Shown here in pieces: positions 1-4,513 of a stretch of DNA of 6,157 bases. This DNA comes from Bacillota bacterium (GTDB taxonomy: Bacteria > Bacillota > DTU065). Made by a program: the position numbers and the translations under genes. The notes under the pieces were generated by a model. The model had not been told where the DNA came from. It made no database searches and saw only the letters and a program-made list of their open reading frames with translations. Each line of letters begins with the position of its first letter. Within the stretch, counting starts at the first letter, position 1. The stretch lies in NCBI GenBank assembly GCA_012842235.1, contig DUTE01000341.1, positions 1 through 6,157 on the forward strand, in the 5' to 3' direction.

Positions 1-33
1 CCAAAGAAGAAATAAAAAGACAAGGAGATCCAT
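1..33 (-). CDS. Start of a gene for a probable membrane protein (partial, runs off the left edge)
   Basis: An ATG at 33-31 opens a frame that stays open to the window edge and reads MDLLVFLFLLW. It is preceded by AAGGAGGT ending nine bases before the ATG, an excellent ribosome binding site. The 11 visible residues are almost entirely hydrophobic, which fits a first transmembrane segment or a signal anchor. The gene lies 14 bases downstream of the ArsR-type repressor gene on the same strand, and its Shine-Dalgarno overlaps the repressor's TAA stop, so the two are probably cotranscribed and translationally coupled. By the usual arrangement of ArsR operons the likely product is a metal or arsenite efflux permease (ArsB, Acr3 or ArsP type) or another transporter. 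That is inference from position only; 11 residues cannot name the family. Confidence 0.6.
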   Translation of the reverse strand, partial: MDLLVFLFLLW

Positions 34-42
34 ATTATGAGA

Positions 43-49
43 CCTCCTT
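43..49 (-). promoter_or_regulatory. Ribosome binding site overlapping the repressor stop codon
   Basis: Read on the minus strand, the repressor's TAA stop runs directly into AAGGAGG, so the stop and the Shine-Dalgarno of the next gene share two bases. The spacing to the next ATG is nine bases. This supports both the partial gene at the left edge and translational coupling. Confidence 0.7.
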
Positions 50-419
50 ATAGTTGGCGATTATCTTTTTGAGGTTTTTGACAATCGCGTTTGATATCTT
101 CAGAATCTGCCAAAAGAGGTAATATCTCTTGAAAATCAGAGAGTTCTTCTAAGGGACAATTGCAGAAATTTCTAAACTCTAAGGCTAGGTTTTCTAAAGT
201 CTCTCGATTTGCTTTATAATATATCCATTGCCCACGTCGATCTTCCTCAGCTAGACCTACTGTTTTAAGACGTCTTAGATGTTGTGATACTGCAGGTTGA
301 CTAATATCTAATAGTCTTGCTAACTCACAGACACTAAATTCGTGTTCCATAATAAGTTTGAGTATTTTTAGCCGAGTCATATCACTTAACGCTTTAAGAA
401 GCGAAATTATTTCTTGCAC
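48..419 (-). CDS. ArsR/SmtB-family metal-responsive transcriptional repressor
   Basis: This 123-residue protein is a winged-helix repressor of the ArsR/SmtB family, which typically leaves its operator when it binds As(III), Cd, Zn or a similar ligand. Visible landmarks are the N-terminal helix with ALSDMTRLKIL (10-20), the helix-turn-helix CELARLLDISQPAVSQHLRRL (31-51) and the wing DRRGQWIYYKAN (60-71). The classic ELCVCDLC alpha-3 site keeps only one cysteine (Cys31). A CxC pair (Cys86, Cys88) sits just after the wing and a further cysteine (Cys113) lies in the tail, so the ligand site may use Cys86/Cys88. The start is set at the GTG at 419-417, with GGAG seven bases upstream. An upstream TTG (446-444) is unlikely because it lies about five bases from the predicted transcript start and has no Shine-Dalgarno. 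The gene probably represses itself and the downstream membrane-protein gene. The family call is firm; the metal is not known. Confidence 0.92.
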   Translation of the reverse strand: MQEIISLLKALSDMTRLKILKLIMEHEFSVCELARLLDISQPAVSQHLRRLKTVGLAEEDRRGQWIYYKANRETLENLALEFRNFCNCPLEELSDFQEILPLLADSEDIKRDCQKPQKDNRQL

Positions 420-426
420 AGTTATT

Positions 427-430
427 CTCC
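427..430 (-). promoter_or_regulatory. Ribosome binding site that decides the repressor start
   Basis: GGAG on the minus strand lies seven bases before the GTG at 419. A second, stronger-looking GGAGG at 437-433 is 13 bases away, which is too far for good initiation. Neither could serve the TTG at 446, since both lie inside the frame that would start there. This favours the 123-residue form. Confidence 0.6.
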
Positions 431-457
431 TGCCTCCTCTTTGCAAACTACAATTTA

Positions 458-486
458 ATTATATGCTTATAAATAGAGATAGTCAA
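458..486 (-). promoter_or_regulatory. Sigma-70-type promoter of the repressor operon
   Basis: On the minus strand TTGACT (486-481) and a perfect TATAAT (463-458) are separated by exactly 17 bases. The transcript should begin near 451, giving a leader of about 30 bases before the GTG. The -10 region is flanked by the weakly symmetric arms ATTTA and TAAAT, a possible repressor site, but the symmetry is too poor to call an operator. Confidence 0.8.
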
Positions 487-525
487 AGATAGGTTGCTAA
501 ATAAAGATAGTTTTTAAACCACTAG

Positions 526-648
526 AAGAAAGTAAAAAGCAAGGAAGATGTTGTTTTAGAAGCGTTATAGCGTTATCTAGAGGGTAGAGATTTTAAAAAG
601 GCTCTCTATAGCCCTATAGGGTTTATTAGACAAGCTAGAGAAAGATAG
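526..648 (+). pseudogene. Possible remnant of a gene end, interrupted by a TAG
   Basis: The plus-strand frame reads KKVKSKEDVVLEAL, then an in-frame TAG at 568-570, then RYLEGRDFKKALYSPIGF and RQARER up to a TAG at 646-648. Both halves have protein-like composition, with alternating charged and hydrophobic residues. The second half faintly recalls the C-terminal helices of phage or plasmid replication-type proteins. There is no start codon or ribosome binding site. The frame before 526 is closed by a TAG at 523-525. I offer this as a decayed gene end at low confidence; a chance open stretch in AT-rich DNA is a fair alternative. Confidence 0.15.
561..576. repeat. Tandem duplication of AGCGTTAT
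   Basis: The 8-base unit AGCGTTAT occurs twice head to tail with no mismatch. The in-frame TAG of the possible gene remnant lies across the junction of the two copies. It may be a small slippage duplication. Confidence 0.5.
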
Positions 649-670
649 GCAATTATTTTTGTTTGTTGTT

Positions 671-686
671 ACTCATAAATATGAGT
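671..686. repeat. Short hairpin ACTCAT-AAAT-ATGAGT
   Basis: Six-base arms pair perfectly around a four-base AAAT loop. On the plus strand a T-run follows after seven bases (GTTTTTAG), which is loosely spaced for an intrinsic terminator. The stem is short and AT-rich, so its role is unclear. Confidence 0.3.
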
Positions 687-718
687 CCTATTGTTTTTAG
701 GTAAGATATATTTAGGCT

Positions 719-751
719 AAAAACGGTGATCTCTATATAGAGATCACCGTT
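719..751 (-). terminator. Probable intrinsic terminator made from a perfect 30-base palindrome
   Basis: Positions 722-751 are a perfect palindrome whose left half is AACGGTGATCTCTAT. As RNA it folds into a 13-base stem with an ATAT loop. In the minus direction the stem runs into TTTTT, and it starts 38 bases after the stop of the DUF4855 gene that ends at 790. It therefore most likely ends the DUF4855 transcript before the independently promoted repressor operon. In the plus direction the following sequence is ACTTTAAAT, a weaker tail. Confidence 0.75.
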
Positions 752-789
752 ACTTTAAATATCTTCTTAGAGTACCAATCTAAGGTGTT

Positions 790-2472
790 TTAATTATACT
801 CAAGAATCTCTTTTGGTTGGTAGGTACCTTTGACAAACTCGTATACAGCTTGATACATCTTATACAACTCCTCGTCAGTGCTTCGGAAAAACCTCAAAAG
901 ATCGCCACCGCCTTCATAGTAAGAAAGAAGAGATTCGTTCATGTAGCCAAGATGAACACCAAGATCTAAATATTCATAAAACCGTTTACGGTAGAATGGG
1001 TCTCTTGCGTTACCATCAAATTCTATCTCTACGCCAAGATTGTATTTGCGGGACATAGCTGCTGCACGGGCTAGCCGTTCTATCTCTAGGTTTTTAGGCC
1101 AAAAGTAATTAGGCTGCATCATAACAGCATCAAAACCATATGCTTTAGGTGCTGAAACACCTGATGCATCAAACATAGGGATCCAATATAAAAGAAGGTT
1201 GTGCTTGTGTAATTGTTCTGAAGTAGCTTTGATAAGAGAGCCATCTGTCCCACTTATCTGTTCTTCAAACCAATAAAATCCAATGAGTTCTAGATTTGGA
1301 TAACGTTTTTGATCAAAACCTAAAAGTGCTTGATCTAAAAACCAATTAATCGCTTTTTTGCGGTTTTCTAAATCAGAGAAGTCCTCAGATATACCATCAT
1401 TGTCTATATCGCCAAAGTCTTTTTGTTCGACGCTAGGATAAGGAATCATTAGAATTACTTTAACTTTGTAATCGTCACCTTGAACACCTGATTTTCTTGC
1501 TAAATTAACAGCTTCGTTTAAACTATCAAGATGTTTGTTTTCACCGTATAAAAGATCTAGCCAATATTGCCAATGGGATAGATTAGTGGGGTTTTCTCTA
1601 CTATCACCGAAGTTATTAAGGACCAAAAATGTATCGAAAAACCAGTCATTATAAGAAACAGATTGGAGATCGTCAATCTGTGCTCTTTTGCCATAAGCAA
1701 CATAAGGAAGAAGATCAAAGGCATTCCAGTTGTGGTGTGTGTAATAAAGGACTATGTGCTTAGCACCACCTACACCTTCTTCACCTGGACCTTTATAACC
1801 AGGCCATTTACTATCATCTTCATCTAAGATAGATGAAGTGAGTTTTCTTTTGCTAGTTTTGATTTCGAGTGCTTTTAGTTCAGTAACTTTTGTGCTGTCA
1901 ATCTCTGCAGTTAGGTAATCGGTATAATAGGATACAGAGCCTTGAGTATACTTATTATCAGGATCAAAAGCATCAATTCTCAGTTTATCGTCGACATATA
2001 CTTTAATTTGATTGCCTTGGATCTGTATTTTTAGATTGAACCATCTTTCAGGCTTGACTACAAGACTAGCTTGGCCGAGGATTACTCTTTCATTCCAAGC
2101 CCCGTCATAACGAGAAAGAAGTAGAGAATAGGGTGTTACAGCCAAACCATAACCACTCCAGACCTCAGGAGAACGAAAGAAAAACAGCATAGAGGCATTT
2201 TCATTGCCAAATTTAGTGACGCGAAAGTTTGTCTCCCACTCATAGTTAGTCCAATTATTTCCATCTAGGTAATAAGCCGCACCAATAGAGTATTCATCAT
2301 GAGCGAGATACCCATCGCGAAACAGCCAGTTATGACGGTCGAATTTCCAGCTTGAACTTGGGAAGTCAAAAGAATCTTCAAACAAAAGACTGCCTAAACC
2401 TAAAGCGGGAATTGACATAGAACAAATCATTATTAAACAACAGAAGAAAAATGGGCTTCTTTTTTTAAACAT
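790..2472 (-). CDS. Secreted DUF4855 protein with N-terminal jelly-roll domain (paralog A)
   Basis: This 560-residue exported protein has no established function. Residues 1-27 are a signal peptide (KKR n-region, hydrophobic core, likely cleavage after PALG). Residues 29-200 resemble a concanavalin A-like (LamG or DUF1080-type) beta-sandwich, a fold often used for glycan binding. Residues 213-550 match my recollection of DUF4855, with LPYVAYGKR (255-263), VILMIPYP (339-346), FYWFEE (399-404), LLYWIPMFDA (427-436), FDAVMMQPNYFWP (447-459), GVEIEFD (480-486), DPFYRKR (491-497) and YYEGGG (518-523). The strand order and the acidic residues at the ends of the predicted fourth and seventh strands (Glu403/Glu404; Glu482/Glu484) look like a TIM-barrel glycoside hydrolase; that is inference. 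Residues 355-364 form a DxDxDG calcium-loop-like insertion absent from paralog B. The ATG has AAGGAGG six bases upstream. The gene lies 82 bases after paralog B, and a terminator-like palindrome follows it. Confidence 0.85.
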   Translation of the reverse strand: MFKKRSPFFFCCLIMICSMSIPALGLGSLLFEDSFDFPSSSWKFDRHNWLFRDGYLAHDEYSIGAAYYLDGNNWTNYEWETNFRVTKFGNENASMLFFFRSPEVWSGYGLAVTPYSLLLSRYDGAWNERVILGQASLVVKPERWFNLKIQIQGNQIKVYVDDKLRIDAFDPDNKYTQGSVSYYTDYLTAEIDSTKVTELKALEIKTSKRKLTSSILDEDDSKWPGYKGPGEEGVGGAKHIVLYYTHHNWNAFDLLPYVAYGKRAQIDDLQSVSYNDWFFDTFLVLNNFGDSRENPTNLSHWQYWLDLLYGENKHLDSLNEAVNLARKSGVQGDDYKVKVILMIPYPSVEQKDFGDIDNDGISEDFSDLENRKKAINWFLDQALLGFDQKRYPNLELIGFYWFEEQISGTDGSLIKATSEQLHKHNLLLYWIPMFDASGVSAPKAYGFDAVMMQPNYFWPKNLEIERLARAAAMSRKYNLGVEIEFDGNARDPFYRKRFYEYLDLGVHLGYMNESLLSYYEGGGDLLRFFRSTDEELYKMYQAVYEFVKGTYQPKEILEYN

Positions 2473-2495
2473 AGGGATCCTCCTTTGTGTTTGTT

Positions 2496-2525
2496 ACTTT
2501 AATTGCTATATAACAATTAAGTCAA
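2496..2525 (-). promoter_or_regulatory. Candidate promoter with embedded palindrome before paralog A
   Basis: On the minus strand TTGACT (2525-2520) is followed after 18 bases by TAAAGT (2501-2496), a fair -35/-10 pair placed about 24 bases before the start codon. The spacer is almost filled by a 22-base near-perfect palindrome at 2499-2520 (arms TTAATTG and CAATTAA around a TATATA centre, one mismatched pair). A palindrome between -35 and -10 is a typical repressor-operator position. No T-run follows it in the minus direction, so a terminator for paralog B is less likely. Paralog A may thus be transcribed both from here and by readthrough from paralog B. Confidence 0.45.
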
Positions 2526-2554
2526 AAAAACGCACATCTCAACTTTTTTATCTT

Positions 2555-4249
2555 CTAAAAAGGATATTTGGGAGTGTAAATTCCTTTGGCAAACTGGTAT
2601 AAAGAGGTGTAGAGTTGGTATAAAGCAGGGTTGGTACTTTGGAAGAGTTGGAGGAGACCCCCACCACCTTCATAATAACCAATAAGAGCATCTTTCATAT
2701 AACCGGTCTTTACACCGTAATCGAGATACTGATAGAGCCTTTTTCTATAAAAAGGGTCTTTTACAGAGTCATCGTATTCTATCTCTATTCCCATATGATA
2801 TTTTCTTGCCAGAGCAGCTGTTTTTTCTAAGCGCTGAGGCTTTAGGTTTGTTGGCCAAAAGTAGTTAGGCTGCATTATTACTGCATCAAAACCGTAGTCT
2901 TGCCATTTTTCAAAGCCAATAGCATCAAACATGGGAATCCAAAAAAGTTTTAGACCAAAATGGTGAATATATTCGCTAGTTTCTTGAATTAATAGACTAT
3001 CGACACGATCTGAAGCTTCTTCTAACCAATAAAAACCAAGTAGTTCTAGATTGTCAAACTTGTTATTGAACAACTTAAGACATTGATCTAAGTACCATTT
3101 TATCGCTGTAAATCTTTCTTTATTTGCCTGTGTTACAGATCTATCTTTAATGCTAAAGTTTAGGCTTTTTTGAGTTTCAGACAAAGAGCCAAAATCAGCT
3201 TGTTCTACTCCAGGATACGGTATCATAAGGATGACTTTAACTTTGTAATCTTTCTTACCGATCTCTAGCTCTTTTACAAGCGTTACCGCATTATTAAGGC
3301 TCTCTAAGTCCCTGCCTTTACCAAATATTTTCTCTAGCCAAAATCTCCACTGAGTTATATCTGTGGGGTTTGTGCGACAGTCACCAAAATTGTAAAGAAA
3401 AAGAAAGGTATCGTAGAAAAAATCAATGAACTCGGCAGAATCTGGATCTTCTAAATCTTTTCTTTTGCCGTAAGCTACGTAAGGAAGCATCTCTTTTTCT
3501 TGCCAATTAAAGTGAGAATACCAAAGGAGAATATGTTTTGCTCCTTGGGCCTCGATACCGCCTTGGGGTAGATATCCTCTCCAGTTGCTTTCATCTTCAT
3601 CAAGGATCGAATTGATTTGGACATTTGCAATCTTTTTTAGGGGTAAAGGGGGAAGTGATCTAACTTCAGTGTACTGAACAATAGCTTTTGTGTAGTCTGC
3701 ATAAAAACATACAGTGCCTTTAGTGTATAGGTTAAAAGGATCTCCCGAGTCTATTAAAAGCTCGTTGTCTAGATAAACTTGAATTTGATTGGCTTGTATG
3801 GCTACTTTTAATTCATATAATCGGTTAATCTCTAGATTGAAAAGACAATCGCCTAATTCGAGCTTTTCATTCCAGGCCCCATCGTATCTTAAAAGGGCAA
3901 TTTTTCGGGGATTAATAGTTATCCCATAGCCTACCCATAGTTCTTGCATGCGTACAAAAAACGTAAGTGAACTGTGTTCATTACCCCATTCAGTAACACT
4001 AAATGTAGTTTGCCACTCATAGTTTTGCCATGATTTTCCGTCTGTAGCATAGATGGCACCTATCGAGTAATGATCATGTCTGAGAGAATTTTTAGTAAAT
4101 GTCCAGGTATTGTGTGTCATCTGCCAATTTGTTGATGGGCTAGAAAAATCATCTTGAAAAAGAAGATCATGTGATTGAGCCAATGATCTTTTAGAAAAGG
4201 CAAAAAATAGCAATATTACAAGACTGATACTAACGACAATAGATGGCAT
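2555..4249 (-). CDS. Secreted DUF4855 protein with N-terminal jelly-roll domain (paralog B)
   Basis: This 564-residue protein has the same architecture as its downstream neighbour: signal sequence, jelly-roll domain (about 29-200) and DUF4855 domain (about 213-558). Counted by hand, residues 29-350 of the two proteins align without a gap at 158 of 322 identical positions (49%), so they arose by tandem duplication. All landmark motifs are kept: LPYVAYGKR (255-263), VILMIPYP (339-346), FYWLEE (406-411), FDAVIMQPNYFWP (454-466), GIEIEYD (487-493), DPFYRKR (498-504) and YYEGGG (525-530). The loop after position 354 is longer and lacks the calcium-like motif of paralog A. The signal sequence is odd: no positive charge precedes its hydrophobic core, while Lys20-Arg21 follow it, with likely cleavage near SLA-Q. 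The ATG has GGAGG six bases upstream, and a TAA stop lies six codons before it in frame, so no longer start is possible. It ends with TAG. The substrate is unknown. Confidence 0.85.
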   Translation of the reverse strand: MPSIVVSISLVILLFFAFSKRSLAQSHDLLFQDDFSSPSTNWQMTHNTWTFTKNSLRHDHYSIGAIYATDGKSWQNYEWQTTFSVTEWGNEHSSLTFFVRMQELWVGYGITINPRKIALLRYDGAWNEKLELGDCLFNLEINRLYELKVAIQANQIQVYLDNELLIDSGDPFNLYTKGTVCFYADYTKAIVQYTEVRSLPPLPLKKIANVQINSILDEDESNWRGYLPQGGIEAQGAKHILLWYSHFNWQEKEMLPYVAYGKRKDLEDPDSAEFIDFFYDTFLFLYNFGDCRTNPTDITQWRFWLEKIFGKGRDLESLNNAVTLVKELEIGKKDYKVKVILMIPYPGVEQADFGSLSETQKSLNFSIKDRSVTQANKERFTAIKWYLDQCLKLFNNKFDNLELLGFYWLEEASDRVDSLLIQETSEYIHHFGLKLFWIPMFDAIGFEKWQDYGFDAVIMQPNYFWPTNLKPQRLEKTAALARKYHMGIEIEYDDSVKDPFYRKRLYQYLDYGVKTGYMKDALIGYYEGGGGLLQLFQSTNPALYQLYTSLYQFAKGIYTPKYPF

Positions 4250-4387
4250 ATTTTTCCTCCTAGATTAGTTATAGTATTTTTAAGCTACAAAAAAAAGGTA
4301 CTAAAAATACTGTTCTATAACGGTTGGGGTTTTCCTGCTCTTTAAGTGGTGTGAAATCTGTTGGTTTTGTGTATTCTTGTTAAATAG

Positions 4388-4402
4388 ACAGGAAAATCCT
4401 GT
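4388..4402. promoter_or_regulatory. Candidate operator palindrome ACAGGA-AAA-TCCTGT
   Basis: A perfect 6-3-6 inverted repeat lies near the middle of the 264-base region between the divergently transcribed DUF4855 gene and phosphoesterase gene. A related half, TTTTCCTG, occurs in inverted orientation at 4330-4337 (matching CAGGAAAA at 4389-4396). Its position would suit a shared regulator of both directions. No regulator gene sits next to it, so the call is tentative. Confidence 0.35.
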
Positions 4403-4428
4403 TATGGGGTGGAAGCACACTATATCAT

Positions 4429-4440
4429 CTTTTGCAAAAG
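4429..4440. repeat. 12-base palindrome CTTTTGCAAAAG
   Basis: This perfect palindrome lies about 75 bases before the phosphoesterase start and overlaps a second one, AAAAGCTTTT (4436-4445). AT-rich palindromes this short arise often by chance. It does not match the carbon-catabolite cre consensus well. Confidence 0.25.
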
Positions 4441-4444
4441 CTTT

Positions 4445-4474
4445 TTGAAAGGAAAAGATAGTTCTATGTAAAGA
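4445..4474 (+). promoter_or_regulatory. Weak candidate promoter for the phosphoesterase gene
   Basis: TTGAAA (4445-4450) and TAAAGA (4469-4474) are spaced by 18 bases, leaving a leader of about 30 bases before the start at 4514. The -10 match is mediocre. No better pair was found in the region for this direction, and none at all for the opposite gene. Confidence 0.25.
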
Positions 4475-4513
4475 TAAGCATTTTTTCTTTGCTAAATACA
4501 GGAGGAACAAGTC

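Larger units (their letters stand above)
487..789. other. Gap of about 300 bases without an intact gene
   Basis: This AT-rich stretch separates the DUF4855 gene from the repressor promoter. It contains a terminator-like 30-base palindrome, a short hairpin, an 8-base tandem duplication and a short reading frame that may be the end of a decayed gene. No open frame here has a convincing start and ribosome binding site, and no tRNA-like or other structured RNA was recognised. Confidence 0.6.

Noticed and set aside
456..478. ArsR operator overlapping the repressor promoter
   Set aside because: Only the five-base arms ATTTA and TAAAT are symmetric, and the interior does not match the usual ArsR/SmtB 12-2-12 inverted repeat.
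790..2472. Lipoprotein signal in paralog A because of cysteines in its signal peptide
   Set aside because: The cysteines lie in the hydrophobic core (positions 11, 12 and 17) and are not preceded by a lipobox; PALG fits signal peptidase I cleavage better.
2526..2557. Terminator after paralog B from an A-run and a T-run flanking GTTGAGATGTGCG
   Set aside because: The only pairing is A with T, and no GC stem precedes the T-run.
2639..2830. 63-codon plus-strand open frame
   Set aside because: It lies wholly inside the strongly conserved DUF4855 coding region on the opposite strand, has no ribosome binding site, and its translation resembles no known protein.
4429..4450. Carbon-catabolite cre site near TGCAAAAGCTTTTT
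   Set aside because: Several fixed positions of the cre consensus do not match, including the central CG.
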